The notes beneath the pieces were generated by a model. The model had not been told where the DNA came from and did not search any database. It saw nothing but the letters and a program-made list of their open reading frames with translations. DNA of 64,000 nucleotides, taken from assembly GCF_014204815.1 (NCBI RefSeq), contig NZ_JACHMC010000001.1:1302001-1366000 (forward strand), written 5' to 3'. Of this stretch, positions 1 through 9,449 are shown one piece after another. A program made the translations under genes and the position numbers. Each line of letters opens with the position of its first letter. Position 1 is the stretch's first letter. The stretch is from Micrococcus flavus. GTDB lineage: Bacteria; Actinomycetota; Actinomycetes; Actinomycetales; Micrococcaceae.

Positions 1-1406
1 GCCACGGTGACGGGTCCGGCGTGGGCCGGCTCCCCCAGCAGGTCCCGGACCTCGGCGGCCAGGGTGATGGAGCCGAGGACGAGCACGCCGCCGCCGGTGC
101 CCGAGGCCAGCGCGTCGGCGCTGGTCTCCACGGCCTCCGCGCGGCCGACCGCCCACTCGAGGGCGTCCGGCACGGACTCGGTGGCGAAGACGTCGTCCTC
201 CCCCCAGCCGGCGTCCACCGCGAGCGCGGCGAGGTCCCCGGCGGGGATCGCCCGGGGCGAGGCCGACTGCGTGAGGGCCACGTCCTCGACGTCGTCGCCG
301 AACTCCCGGTAGAGGACCTCGAGCATGGTGCGGGCGTCCTTGTCCTGGAGCACGCCGACCACGAGGACCAGGCGGGTGAAGCCGAAGGACTCCTGGACGG
401 CGCGGGCGGTGACGCGCACGCCGTCGGGGTTGTGGGCGGCGTCCACGATCACGGTGGGCGCGGTGCGCAGCACCTCGAGCCGCCCGGGCGAGGTGACCTG
501 GGCCAGGCCCTCGCGGAGCAGCTCCTCGTCCAGGGGGCGGGCGCCGCCGCCGAGGAACGCCTCGAGGGCCGCGACGGCCACGGCCAGGTTCTCGGCCTGG
601 TGGGCGCCGTGCAGCGGCAGGAAGAGATCGGGGTAGTCGGCGGCGAGGCCGCGCACGTCCACCTGCTGGCCGCCGACGGCCAGGCGCCGGTCCGCCACGC
701 CGAACTCCACGCCCTCGAAGCGGAACGGGACGTCCGCAGCGCGGGCGGCGTCCAGGAGCACCTGGGCCGCATCCGGGTCCTGCGCGGCGGAGACGAGGAA
801 GCCGCCGGGCTTGACGATCCCGGCCTTCTCCTGCGCGATCTCCGCCTCGGTCTCCCCCAGCAGGTCCGTGTGGTCCAGGGAGATGGGGGTGACCACGGAG
901 ACCGCGCCGTCGGCCACGTTGGTGGCGTCCGTGATCCCGCCCAGGCCCACCTCGAGCACGACGACCTCGACGGGCTCGTCGGCGAACACCGCGAAGCCCA
1001 GGGTGGTCACCGCCTCGAAGTAGGTCAGGCGGGGCTGGCCGGCGGTCTCGAGCTCGGCGTCGACGACCTGCACGAGCGGCAGGATCTCCCCCCATACGCG
1101 GACGAACGTCTCGTCCGCCACGGGGGCGCCGTCGATGCTGATCCGTTCGGTGACCGAGCGCAGGTGCGGCGAGGTGTAGCGGCCGGTGCGCAGGCCGTAG
1201 GCGCGCAACACCGCCTCGATCATGCGTGCCGTGGAGGTCTTCCCGTTGGTGCCGGTCAGGTGGATCACCGGGGCGGCGTGCTGGGGGTCGCCGAGCAGCG
1301 CCAGGACCCGCCGCATCGGCTCGAGGCGCGGCTCCATCCTGTTCTCCGGGGCGCGGGCCAGCAGGTCCGCGTACACGCCCTCGACGGTGGTGGGGGCCCC
1401 GCTCAT
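1..1406 (-). CDS. folC: Folylpolyglutamate synthase / dihydrofolate synthase, 3' end cut by window
   Basis: Cytosolic ligase that adds glutamate to dihydropteroate and to folates using ATP. The start ATG overlaps the ileS stop by 4 bp (ATGA), so translation is coupled to ileS. The N-terminal half has the Mur-ligase-type P-loop TGTNGKTS at about residues 51–58, followed by the typical YTSPHL segment. The C-terminal half contains the VIVDAAHNPDG motif of the FolC family. About 468 residues are visible with no stop, so the gene runs a little beyond position 1; family members are usually 420–490 residues. It is the distal gene of the ileS–folC operon and probably shares the T-box-controlled transcript. 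Codon use is host-like throughout. Confidence 0.95.
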   Translation of the reverse strand, partial: MSGAPTTVEGVYADLLARAPENRMEPRLEPMRRVLALLGDPQHAAPVIHLTGTNGKTSTARMIEAVLRAYGLRTGRYTSPHLRSVTERISIDGAPVADETFVRVWGEILPLVQVVDAELETAGQPRLTYFEAVTTLGFAVFADEPVEVVVLEVGLGGITDATNVADGAVSVVTPISLDHTDLLGETEAEIAQEKAGIVKPGGFLVSAAQDPDAAQVLLDAARAADVPFRFEGVEFGVADRRLAVGGQQVDVRGLAADYPDLFLPLHGAHQAENLAVAVAALEAFLGGGARPLDEELLREGLAQVTSPGRLEVLRTAPTVIVDAAHNPDGVRVTARAVQESFGFTRLVLVVGVLQDKDARTMLEVLYREFGDDVEDVALTQSASPRAIPAGDLAALAVDAGWGEDDVFATESVPDALEWAVGRAEAVETSADALASGTGGGVLVLGSITLAAEVRDLLGEPAHAGPVTV

Positions 1407-4400
1407 GCGTCCGCCTTCGCGACCGTCACGAACACGGTCTTCATGGCGTCCTCGGCCGGGTCCGTGCGCGGGTCCGCCGCGCCGGAGTCCACGAGCTCGA
1501 GGTCCAGGGTCAGGGTCTCCTCCGCCACGAGGTCACGGTGCGCCTCGAGGGCGGCGACGACGGTGCCCGGGCCCTCGATGCGCGTGCGGACCCGGTCGGA
1601 GACGTCCAGTCCGGCGTCCTTGCGGACGGCCTGGACGGCCCGCACCACGTCGCGGGCGGTGCCCTCGGCGGCCAGCTCCGCGGTGACCTGCGTGTCCAGC
1701 ACGAGGAATCCCTTGCCGTCATCGAACACATGCACAGCATGGCCATTCGGAACGTTGGACGCCACATTCCGAGCCGTGTAGTGCTTCTCAAGGAGGTTTA
1801 CGTCCTCCCCATTCGAAAGATGAAGGGGAATATTTGCACCAAATGGCCCAGGGAAATCCGCCAGCGCCTTCTTGATCAACGGCACGTTCTTGCCGAAGTC
1901 CTTACCAGCCTCGCGGAAATTTAGGACAACCTCGGTTCCAATTCCGAATTCATCGATGTCGTCGGCCTTCGGACCACGAACGTCAATGACTTTGATGTTG
2001 AGTTCGTCCTTCAGAATCTCGACGAGCTCGTCCCTCACCTTGTTGGCGTCAGGCCGCACGATTGTCAGACGGGCCAGCGGCAGGCGCACACGCCGCTTAG
2101 CCGCCTTGCGCAACGCCGACCCTGCAGAACTCACGATGCGCACGAGGTCCATCCGCTCGACAAGTGCCTCCGCCTCGGGCCCGTGCGGGAACTGGTCCGC
2201 GTCCGGGTAGTCGGTGAGGTGGACCGAGCGGCCGCCGGTGAGGCCGCGCCAGATCTCCTCCGCCACGAGCGGCATGAGCGGGGCGGCGGCGCGGGTGAAG
2301 GCCTCCAGAACCGTCCAGAGCACGTCCATGGCCACGGTGTCCTCGGCGAAGAACCGCTCACGCGAGCGCCGGATGTACCAGTTGGTCAGGGTGTCCATGA
2401 ACGCGCGCAGGGCGTCCGTGGCTTCCGAGACCTCGTACGCGTCCAGCGCGGTCTTGACCTCGCGGAGCATGCGCCCGGTGGCCGCCAGGACGTACTGGTC
2501 CAGCGGGTCCTCCGAGGCGTGGCGCGCGGAGGCGCGGTACCCCTCGGGGCGCGCGCCGACGTCGTGCGCGGTGTTCGCGTACAGGGAGAAGAAGTGCCAC
2601 GCGTTCCACGCCGGGAGGATCACCTGCCGGGCCGCCTCGCGGATGCCCTCCTCCGTGACGATCAGGTTGCCGCCGCGCAGGATGGGGCTGGCCATGAGGA
2701 ACCAGCGCATGGCGTCGGAGCCGTCCCGGTCCAGGACCTCGGTGACGTCCGGGTAGTTGCGCAGGGACTTGGACATCTTCTGCCCGTCCGAGCCGAGGAC
2801 GATGCCGTGGGAGATCACGTGGGAGAAGGCCGGGCGGTCGAAGAGCGCCGTGGCGAGGATGTGCATGGTGTAGAACCAGCCGCGCGTCTGGCCGATGTAC
2901 TCGACGATGAAGTCCGCCGGGTTGTGCGTGGGGAACCAGTCGGCGCGCTCGAACGGGTAGTGCACCTGCGCGTAGGGCATGGAGCCGGAGTCGAACCAGA
3001 CGTCCAGGACGTCCTCCACGCGGCGCAGGGTCGCGCCCGCCGCGGCGGCCTCGGGGTCCGGGTGGGGGCGGGTGAGGTCGTCGATCCAGGGGCGGTGCAG
3101 GTCCACCTCGCCCTCGGCGTTGCGCGGCAGGCGGCCGAAGGCCTCCTCGATCTCGGCGAGCGAGCCGTAGACCTCCTGGCGCGGGAAGTCCGGGTGGTCC
3201 GACTCCCACACCGGGATGGGCGAGCCCCAGTAGCGGTTGCGGGAGATGGACCAGTCGCGGGCGTTGGCCACCCATGTGCCGAACTGGCCGTGCTTCACGT
3301 TGCCGGGGATCCAGGTGATCTCCTCGTTCAGCTCCAGCATGCGGTCCTTGACCTTCGTGACCGCGACGTACCAGGACGTGATGGCCCGGTAGATCAGGGG
3401 CGTGCGGCAGCGCCAGCAGTGCGGGTAGGAGTGCTCGTAGGAGGCCTCGCGGGCCACGCGGCCGAGCGCGCGCAGGGCCCGGACGATCGTGGTGTTCGCC
3501 TCGAACACCTGCACGCCGGCGATGTCCCTCAGGTCGCCGCGCCCGAGGCCGTCCCTGGCGAACAGCGGCAGGAAGCGGGCGCCCTCGTCCACGGAGAGCA
3601 GCACGGGGATGCCGGCGGCCTCGCACACGCGCTGGTCGTCCTCGCCGTAGGCCGGGGCCTGGTGGACCACGCCCGTGCCGTCGTCGGTGGAGACGTAGTC
3701 GTCGACGAGGATGCGATGGACGCCGTCCAGGGTGAGGGTGCGGGCGCCGACGGTGAAGGTCTCCCCCGCATGCGCCTCGAACAGGTCGGTGAACAGCGGC
3801 GCATAGGCCAGGCCGCCGAGGCGAGCGCCCGGGACGGTCTCCGTGACGGCGGCGCGGGCGGCGTCGGCGTCGGCGTAGCCGAGCTCCTTGGCGTGCGCGC
3901 CCACGCGGTCCTGGGCGAGGAGGAAGCGCTCGGCACCCGGCACCGTGGCGCCTTCGGGGCCGGCCGGCACGAGGGCGTAGTCGATCTCCGGCCCGACGGC
4001 GAGGGCCGCGTTGGTCGGCAGGGTCCAGGGGGTGGTGGTCCAGGCGAGCACGTGCACGCCGGCCAGGTGCGCGGCGAGCTCGGCGTCGGCGCCGCCGTCG
4101 GGGATCAGGGCCGGGTCCTCGGGCAGGCCGCGGATCGGGAAGGACACCGTGACCGAGGGGTCCTGACGCATCTGATAGACGTCGTCGTCCATGCGCAGCT
4201 CGTGGTTGGACAGCGGGGTCTCGTCATGCCAGCAGTAGGGCAGCACGCGGAAGCCGCGGTAGGTCAGGCCCTTGCGGTGCAGCTCGGAGAACGCCCAGAT
4301 CACGGACTCCATGAAGTCCGGGGTGAGCGTCTTGTAGTCGTTCTCGAAGTCCACCCACCGGGCCTGACGGGTGACGTAGTCCTGCCACTGGTCCGTGTAC

Positions 4401-4819
4401 TTCAGGACGGAGGCGCGGCAGGCGTCGTTGAACGTGTCGATGCCCATCTGCTCGATCTCGGACTTGTCCGTCATCCCGAGCTGCTTCATGGCCTCGAGCT
4501 CGGCGGGCAGGCCGTGGGTGTCCCAGCCGAACCGGCGCTCCACGCGCCGCCCCTGCTGCGTCTGGTAGCGGGCCACCAGGTCCTTCACGTAGCCCGTGAG
4601 GAGGTGGCCGTAGTGCGGCAGGCCGTTGGCGAAGGGCGGGCCGTCGTAGAACACGAACTCGTTCTGCGAGCCGTCCTCGTTCTGGGCGGGGCGCTGGTCG
4701 ATCGAGGCCTGGAAGGTGCCGTCCTCGGCCCAGTAGCGCAGCACGCGCTCCTCGAGCTCGGGCAGACGCGGCGAGGCCGGGGTGCGCTGGGAGGGGTCGG
4801 ACGAGGCGAGGGGGTACAC
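1403..4819 (-). CDS. ileS: Isoleucine--tRNA ligase, eukaryote-like long form
   Basis: Charges tRNA-Ile in the cytosol. The protein has 1138 residues, longer than the roughly 940 of enterobacterial IleRS and typical of the eukaryote-like (type 2) enzymes found in Actinobacteria. The HIGH signature is HYGH at residues 69–72 in GLPHYGH, and the KMSKS loop appears as DGQKMSKSLRNYPDV. A CP1 editing insertion lies between them. The start is GTG, with AAGGA 6 bases upstream. The gene sits directly behind a T-box leader. Oddity: about positions 1715–2165 (C-terminal anticodon-binding region) use many A/T-ending codons, unlike the almost purely G/C-ending codons around them. The reading frame stays open there, which suggests an intragenic recombination patch. 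Family assignment is firm; the type 2 label is inferred from length and motif form. Confidence 0.96.
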   Translation of the reverse strand: MYPLASSDPSQRTPASPRLPELEERVLRYWAEDGTFQASIDQRPAQNEDGSQNEFVFYDGPPFANGLPHYGHLLTGYVKDLVARYQTQQGRRVERRFGWDTHGLPAELEAMKQLGMTDKSEIEQMGIDTFNDACRASVLKYTDQWQDYVTRQARWVDFENDYKTLTPDFMESVIWAFSELHRKGLTYRGFRVLPYCWHDETPLSNHELRMDDDVYQMRQDPSVTVSFPIRGLPEDPALIPDGGADAELAAHLAGVHVLAWTTTPWTLPTNAALAVGPEIDYALVPAGPEGATVPGAERFLLAQDRVGAHAKELGYADADAARAAVTETVPGARLGGLAYAPLFTDLFEAHAGETFTVGARTLTLDGVHRILVDDYVSTDDGTGVVHQAPAYGEDDQRVCEAAGIPVLLSVDEGARFLPLFARDGLGRGDLRDIAGVQVFEANTTIVRALRALGRVAREASYEHSYPHCWRCRTPLIYRAITSWYVAVTKVKDRMLELNEEITWIPGNVKHGQFGTWVANARDWSISRNRYWGSPIPVWESDHPDFPRQEVYGSLAEIEEAFGRLPRNAEGEVDLHRPWIDDLTRPHPDPEAAAAGATLRRVEDVLDVWFDSGSMPYAQVHYPFERADWFPTHNPADFIVEYIGQTRGWFYTMHILATALFDRPAFSHVISHGIVLGSDGQKMSKSLRNYPDVTEVLDRDGSDAMRWFLMASPILRGGNLIVTEEGIREAARQVILPAWNAWHFFSLYANTAHDVGARPEGYRASARHASEDPLDQYVLAATGRMLREVKTALDAYEVSEATDALRAFMDTLTNWYIRRSRERFFAEDTVAMDVLWTVLEAFTRAAAPLMPLVAEEIWRGLTGGRSVHLTDYPDADQFPHGPEAEALVERMDLVRIVSSAGSALRKAAKRRVRLPLARLTIVRPDANKVRDELVEILKDELNIKVIDVRGPKADDIDEFGIGTEVVLNFREAGKDFGKNVPLIKKALADFPGPFGANIPLHLSNGEDVNLLEKHYTARNVASNVPNGHAVHVFDDGKGFLVLDTQVTAELAAEGTARDVVRAVQAVRKDAGLDVSDRVRTRIEGPGTVVAALEAHRDLVAEETLTLDLELVDSGAADPRTDPAEDAMKTVFVTVAKADA

Positions 4820-4859
4820 GGCGATCCTTGTCTTCGCTTGCGGACGGCGGGCTGGGGCT

Positions 4860-5066
4860 CTGTCTGCAAGGACGCCTCACGGCGCGGTACCACCCTGCTT
4901 GCCGCGCTCCCCCGGCGGGACCGGGGCGCGCGACCGCTCGTGACGGCTGTGACGGGCCTGCCCGTCCGGGTCTAGTGGGGCGTTCCGCCGTCGGCCACGG
5001 GGCCGGGGCGCGGAGGACGCCCGTTCTTCCGGAGGCTCGCCGGTGATGGCCGGGTCGACGCCTGTG
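4860..5066 (-). ncRNA. T-box riboswitch (ileS leader)
   Basis: Leader RNA of ileS that senses uncharged tRNA-Ile. The canonical T-box sequence AGGGTGGTACCGCG reads perfectly on the minus strand at 4896–4883. Upstream, a short stem I carries an ATC isoleucine codon (5047–5045) in a loop flanked by CCGG/CCGG. It is followed by GAGCCTCCGGAAGAACGG, the form seen in actinobacterial ileS T-boxes with an ultrashort stem I. No U-tract terminator follows, so control is probably translational, by sequestering the ileS ribosome-binding site. That mode is inferred from family knowledge. Both ends of the RNA are approximate. Confidence 0.9.
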
Positions 5067-5072
5067 GGCGAC

Positions 5073-5078
5073 AGTCTA
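5073..5078 (-). promoter_or_regulatory. Probable -10 element of the ileS T-box transcript
   Basis: TAGACT on the minus strand lies just upstream of the first T-box helix and would start the RNA near 5066. No convincing -35 is visible, which is common for promoters in this GC-rich genome. Confidence 0.45.
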
Positions 5079-5145
5079 GCGCGTGGGCGACGGCCCCGCT
5101 CCGAGCCGTCCAGCGCCGCGGCGACATTCCAGCGCGGCGGTCCGC

Positions 5146-5778
5146 TCAGATCGAGGTGCGCTTGACGCTGTCGAGATCGCCGTCCACCGTCACGTGGACA
5201 GCCTCCCGGCCGTAGGCCCACAGCAGCAGCTCGCCGGCCTCGCCGGACACGGTCACGGGCGGGCGGGACGCCACGGCGCCACGGCTCACGACGACGGGTG
5301 CTCGGCCCGGCACCTGCAGGACCACCGGGGCCTCGGAGCGGCGGAGCATGAGGGGTGCCATGCGCCGGACCAGGCGGTACAGCTCCTCCTGGTCCGCCTC
5401 CGAGAGCTCGCGCGGTCCCGGCACGGCGCCGCCCTGCGCCGCCTCGCCGCGGCGGACGTCCTCGAGGTGCACGAAGTGCTCGGCGGCGTTGACCTGGGCG
5501 TCGACCAGGCGCATGGGGTTCAGCGCCGGGGCGCCGTCGGCCCACTCGCGGACCAGCTCGGCGTAGTCGCGGCCCTTGGCCCGTGCGGTGAGGGAGTCGA
5601 GGTGGCCCTGGAGGGGCTTCACGAACATCCCGGCCATGGCGTCCGGCCGGTGCTCGCGCAGCCAGAGGTGCGCGGCCATGTCGCGGGTGCTCCACCCCTC
5701 GCACAGGGTCGGGGCGTGCGGGCCCTTCTCGATCAGCAGGTCGGCCAGGCGGGCGCGTTCATCGGAGGCGAAGGTCAT
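5146..5778 (-). CDS. TIGR03085-type metal-binding (DinB/maleylpyruvate isomerase-like) protein
   Basis: A protein of 210 residues. It opens with a segment typical of the actinobacterial TIGR03085 family (TFASDERARLADLLIEKGP, then APTLCEGWSTRDMAAHL), a DinB / maleylpyruvate-isomerase N-terminal helical fold. The motif T-x-C-x-G-W and the later AAEHFVHLEDVRRGE carry histidines that could bind a metal. Substrate and role are unknown; thiol-dependent relatives use mycothiol. The ATG at 5778 was chosen because a TAGCGT -10-like hexamer ends 7 bases upstream, as expected for a leaderless transcript. An open frame continues upstream without sensible homology, so the longer start was rejected. The gene lies between the divergent T-box promoter side and an SDR gene on the same strand. 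Confidence 0.8.
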   Translation of the reverse strand: MTFASDERARLADLLIEKGPHAPTLCEGWSTRDMAAHLWLREHRPDAMAGMFVKPLQGHLDSLTARAKGRDYAELVREWADGAPALNPMRLVDAQVNAAEHFVHLEDVRRGEAAQGGAVPGPRELSEADQEELYRLVRRMAPLMLRRSEAPVVLQVPGRAPVVVSRGAVASRPPVTVSGEAGELLLWAYGREAVHVTVDGDLDSVKRTSI

Positions 5779-5873
5779 GCCCGCCACGCTAGTCAGGGCC
5801 GGGGCGCGGGCGCGAGGTCCACGGTGCCGATCCCGGCCCGCTCCCGGTCCGGGGGTGGACCGGGTCCCGGGGG

Positions 5874-6689
5874 TCATGCGCCCCGGCGGATCACCTTGTG
5901 CTGGGCCGCCTGGGCCACGGGCCGGAGCACGATCTGGTCCAGGTTCACGTGGTGCGGGACCTCCACGGCGTAGGCGCACACGTCCGCGACGTCGTCGGCG
6001 GTGAGCGGCTTCTCGACGCCGGCGTACACCTTCGCGGCGGTGGCCTCGTCCCCGTCGAATCGGACGAGGGCGAACTCGTCGGTGCGCACCATGCCCGGCA
6101 GCACCTCGACCACGCGCACGTTGTGCTCGGCCTCCTCCAGGCGCAGGGCGCCGGTGAGGCCGTGCTCGGCGAACTTGGCCGCGTTGTACCCGCCGCCGCC
6201 CTCGTAGGAGACCAGGCCGGCGGTGGAGGACAGGATGAGCACCGTCCCCTCCCCGTGGGCGCGGAGCATCGGCAGGAGCGCGCGGGTGAGCTTGAGGGTG
6301 GACATGACGTTGACCTGGAACATCCACTCCCAGTCCTCGTCCCGCGCCTCGGCCACGGGGTCGGCGCCGTGGGCCCCGCCGGCGATGTTCACGAGGGTGT
6401 CCACGCCCCCGGCGGCCTGAGCTGCGGCGAGGACGCGGGCGACGTCGTCGTCCCGGGTCAGGTCGGCGGCCACGCCCGTGATCGTGCCGGCCAGCTCGGC
6501 GGCCTCGGCCTCCAGCGACGCGAGGCGATCGGCACGGCGGGCCACCGCGAGCACGGACCAGCCGGTGCGGGCCAGGCGCAGCGCGGTGGCGCGGCCGATG
6601 CCGGAGGAGGCACCGGTGACGACGGCGGAGCGGCCGGCATGCGGGGCGTCGGCAGCGGACGGGACGGTGGCGGCGAGGTGCTCGGTCAT
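5874..6689 (-). CDS. SDR-family NAD(P)-dependent oxidoreductase
   Basis: Classical short-chain dehydrogenase of 271 residues. The N-terminal cofactor motif TGASSGIG is at about residues 25–32. The NNAG-equivalent reads NIAGG, and the catalytic tetrad includes S in ILSSTAG and the YNAAK motif (Y-x3-K). The fold is complete and the length is usual. It resembles YdfG/serine-type or clavulanate-type SDRs, but the substrate cannot be told from sequence. The start ATG at 6689 is opposite the valS start on the other strand, leaving about 70 bp of divergent promoter region. Codon use is host-like. Confidence 0.85.
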   Translation of the reverse strand: MTEHLAATVPSAADAPHAGRSAVVTGASSGIGRATALRLARTGWSVLAVARRADRLASLEAEAAELAGTITGVAADLTRDDDVARVLAAAQAAGGVDTLVNIAGGAHGADPVAEARDEDWEWMFQVNVMSTLKLTRALLPMLRAHGEGTVLILSSTAGLVSYEGGGGYNAAKFAEHGLTGALRLEEAEHNVRVVEVLPGMVRTDEFALVRFDGDEATAAKVYAGVEKPLTADDVADVCAYAVEVPHHVNLDQIVLRPVAQAAQHKVIRRGA

Positions 6690-6762
6690 GGCTTCAGACA
6701 ACCACACGGGCACGCCTCGGGGACGCCCGGTCCGCCGCGTGTCGCATGGGAGGATGGGAGGC

Positions 6763-9429
6763 ATGGCTGAGAACACGCAGGGCACAGACACGCCCACCGA
6801 CGCATCGACCGCTCCGAGCACCGCCGCCGTGACGGTCCCGGACAAGCCGGCCCTGGAGGGCCTCGAGGAGAAGCTCACCGCCCGCTGGGCCGAGGAGGGC
6901 GTGTACGCCTTCGACGCGGACACGACGCGCGAGCAGGTCTACTCGATCGACACGCCCCCGCCCACGGCCTCCGGCTCCCTGCACGTGGGCCACGTGTTCT
7001 CCTACACGCAGACGGACGTGCTGGCCCGCTTCCAGCGCATGACCGGCAAGAACGTGTTCTACCCGATGGGCTGGGACGACAACGGCCTGCCCACCGAGCG
7101 CCGCGTGCAGAACTACTACGGCGTCCGCTGCGACCCCACGAAGCCGTACATCGAGGGCTACCGCCCGCCGGAGCCGCCCGCGAAGAACCAGCGCGACTGG
7201 GACGTCGTCTCCCGCAAGAACTTCATCGAGCTCTGCGAAGAGCTCGCGGTGCAGGATGAGAAGGTCTTCGAGGACCTCTTCACCCGCCTGGGCCTGTCCG
7301 TGGACTGGTCCATGACCTACCGCACCATCGACGACGTCTCCCGCGCCGTCTCGCAGCGCGCCTTCTTGAAAAACTTCGCCGACGGCGACGCCTACCTCTC
7401 CGAGGCCCCCACCATGTGGGACGTCACCTTCCGCACGGCCGTGGCCCAGGCCGAGCTCGAGGACCGCGAGGTCCCCGGCGCCTACCACCGCTACGCGTTC
7501 ACCGCCGCGGACGGCGAGCAGGTGTTCATCGAGACCACGCGCCCCGAGCTGCTGGCCTCCTGCTCCGGCCTCGTGGCCCACCCGGACGACGCGCGCTACC
7601 AGCACCTGTTCGGCACCACCGTCACCTCCCCGCTGTACGGCGTCGAGGTGGAGGTGTTCCCCCACGCGCTGGCCAAGCCGGACAAGGGCTCGGGCATCGC
7701 CATGGTCTGCACCTTCGGCGACCTCAACGACGTCACGTGGTGGCGCGAGCTGCAGCTGCCCACCCGCACGCTGATCGGGCGGGACGGCCGGTTCGCTGCG
7801 GACGTGCCCGAGTGGATCACCTCGGAGGAGGGCCGGAGGGCCTACGAGGAGACCGTGGCCGGCAAGACCGTGTTCTCCGCCAAGCAGGGCGTGGTGGACG
7901 CGCTGGTGGCCGCCGACCTGCTGGACGGCGAGCCGAAGAAGATCATGCACGCGGTGAACTTCTACGAGAAGGGGGACAAGCCCCTCGAGGTGGTCACCTC
8001 CCGCCAGTGGTACATCCGCAACGGCGGCCGCGACGCCGACCGGCGCGAGGGCCTGATCGCCCGCGGCCGGGAGCTGGCCTGGCATCCGGAGCACATGCGC
8101 CACCGCTACGAGAACTGGGTGGAGGGCCTCAACGGGGACTGGCTGGTGTCCCGCCAGCGGTTCTTCGGCGTCCCGATCCCGGTCTGGTACCCCCTCGACG
8201 CCGAGGGCGAGCCCGTCTACGACTCCCCCATCGTCCCGGCGGACGAGTCGCTCCCGGTCGACCCGATCGCCGAGACCGCCCCGGGGTACGCGGAGGACCA
8301 GCGCGACGTGCCCGGCGGGTTCACCGGCGACCCGGACGTGCTCGACACATGGGCGACGTCGTCGCTCACCCCGCAGATCGTGGGCCGCTGGAGCCGCGAC
8401 GAGCGGTTCTTCCAGAACGTGTTCCCGTTCGACCTGCGCCCGCAGGGCCACGACATCATCCGGACCTGGCTCTTCTCCACCGTGGTCCGCGCCGACGCGC
8501 TCAACGGCTCCGTGCCGTGGACGGACACCGCCCTCTCCGGCTGGATCCTGGACCCGGACCGCAAGAAGATGTCCAAGTCCAAGGGCAACGTGGTGGTCCC
8601 CACGGACATCCTGGACGAGTTCGGCGCCGACGCCGTGCGCTACTGGGCCTCTTCGGCCCGTCTCGGCGCGGACACCGCGTACGAGGTCGCGCAGATGAAG
8701 ATCGGCCGTCGCCTGGCCATCAAGCTGCTCAACGCCGCCAAGTTCGTCCTCAACCTGGGCGCCACCCAGGACGCCGTGGTGCGCTCCGCCGAGGACGCCG
8801 CCGTCGTCGTCAACCGCCTGGACCAGGCGCTCCTGGCCCGGCTGGCGGAGACCGTGCGCCAGGCGACCGCCGCGTTCGAGGCCTACGACTACGCCCGCGC
8901 CCTCAACGTGACCGAGTCCTTCTTCTGGCAGTTCACGGACGACTACGTGGAGCTGATCAAGGACCGCGCGTACGGAGGCCACGGCGAGGACGAGCAGGCC
9001 TCCGTGGTGGCCACCCTGGCCACCACCCTGGCCACCCTGCTGCGTCTGCTGGCGCCGTTCCAGCCGTTCGCCACCGAGGAGGTCTGGAGCTGGTGGCGCA
9101 CCGGCTCCGTCCACCGCGCGCCGTGGCCGGGGCTGCCGGAGGAGCTCTCCGGGCTGCAGGCGGCCTCCTCCGCCGGCGACCCGCTCGTGCTGGCCGTCGT
9201 GGCGCAGGCCCTGGGCGGCATCCGCAAGGCCAAGTCCGAGGCGAAGGTCAAGCAGCGCACCGCGGTGCGCACGGCCACCGTCACCGCTCCGGGGGCGCAG
9301 CTCGAGGCCCTGCGCGGCGGCGTGCAGGACCTCAAGGCGGCCGGCAACGTGGCCGAGCTGACCCTGGTCGAGGGCGGCGAGGAGCTCACCGTCTCCGACG
9401 TCGAGCTCGCCCCCGCCGAGGAGGCCTGA
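6763..9429 (+). CDS. valS: Valine--tRNA ligase
   Basis: Charges tRNA-Val. The protein has 888 residues. The class I signature is HVGH at residues 74–77 and the KMSKS loop is KKMSKSKGN with K602–S606. The CP1 editing domain lies between them. The start ATG at 6763 has GGGAGG a few bases upstream; an open frame extends further upstream through the SDR promoter region but lacks a ribosome-binding site and conserved residues. The C-terminus ends in a short, acidic stretch after the anticodon-binding domain, and the long coiled coil of many ValRS is not obvious. A strong hairpin follows the stop. It is transcribed alone and divergently from the SDR gene. Confidence 0.95.
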   Translation: MAENTQGTDTPTDASTAPSTAAVTVPDKPALEGLEEKLTARWAEEGVYAFDADTTREQVYSIDTPPPTASGSLHVGHVFSYTQTDVLARFQRMTGKNVFYPMGWDDNGLPTERRVQNYYGVRCDPTKPYIEGYRPPEPPAKNQRDWDVVSRKNFIELCEELAVQDEKVFEDLFTRLGLSVDWSMTYRTIDDVSRAVSQRAFLKNFADGDAYLSEAPTMWDVTFRTAVAQAELEDREVPGAYHRYAFTAADGEQVFIETTRPELLASCSGLVAHPDDARYQHLFGTTVTSPLYGVEVEVFPHALAKPDKGSGIAMVCTFGDLNDVTWWRELQLPTRTLIGRDGRFAADVPEWITSEEGRRAYEETVAGKTVFSAKQGVVDALVAADLLDGEPKKIMHAVNFYEKGDKPLEVVTSRQWYIRNGGRDADRREGLIARGRELAWHPEHMRHRYENWVEGLNGDWLVSRQRFFGVPIPVWYPLDAEGEPVYDSPIVPADESLPVDPIAETAPGYAEDQRDVPGGFTGDPDVLDTWATSSLTPQIVGRWSRDERFFQNVFPFDLRPQGHDIIRTWLFSTVVRADALNGSVPWTDTALSGWILDPDRKKMSKSKGNVVVPTDILDEFGADAVRYWASSARLGADTAYEVAQMKIGRRLAIKLLNAAKFVLNLGATQDAVVRSAEDAAVVVNRLDQALLARLAETVRQATAAFEAYDYARALNVTESFFWQFTDDYVELIKDRAYGGHGEDEQASVVATLATTLATLLRLLAPFQPFATEEVWSWWRTGSVHRAPWPGLPEELSGLQAASSAGDPLVLAVVAQALGGIRKAKSEAKVKQRTAVRTATVTAPGAQLEALRGGVQDLKAAGNVAELTLVEGGEELTVSDVELAPAEEA

Positions 9430-9449
9430 GGCCCCGCCTCCTCGACGAC

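Noticed and set aside
2183-4975. Long plus-strand frame opposite ileS
   Set aside because: Antisense shadow of ileS; no ribosome-binding site or recognisable protein features.
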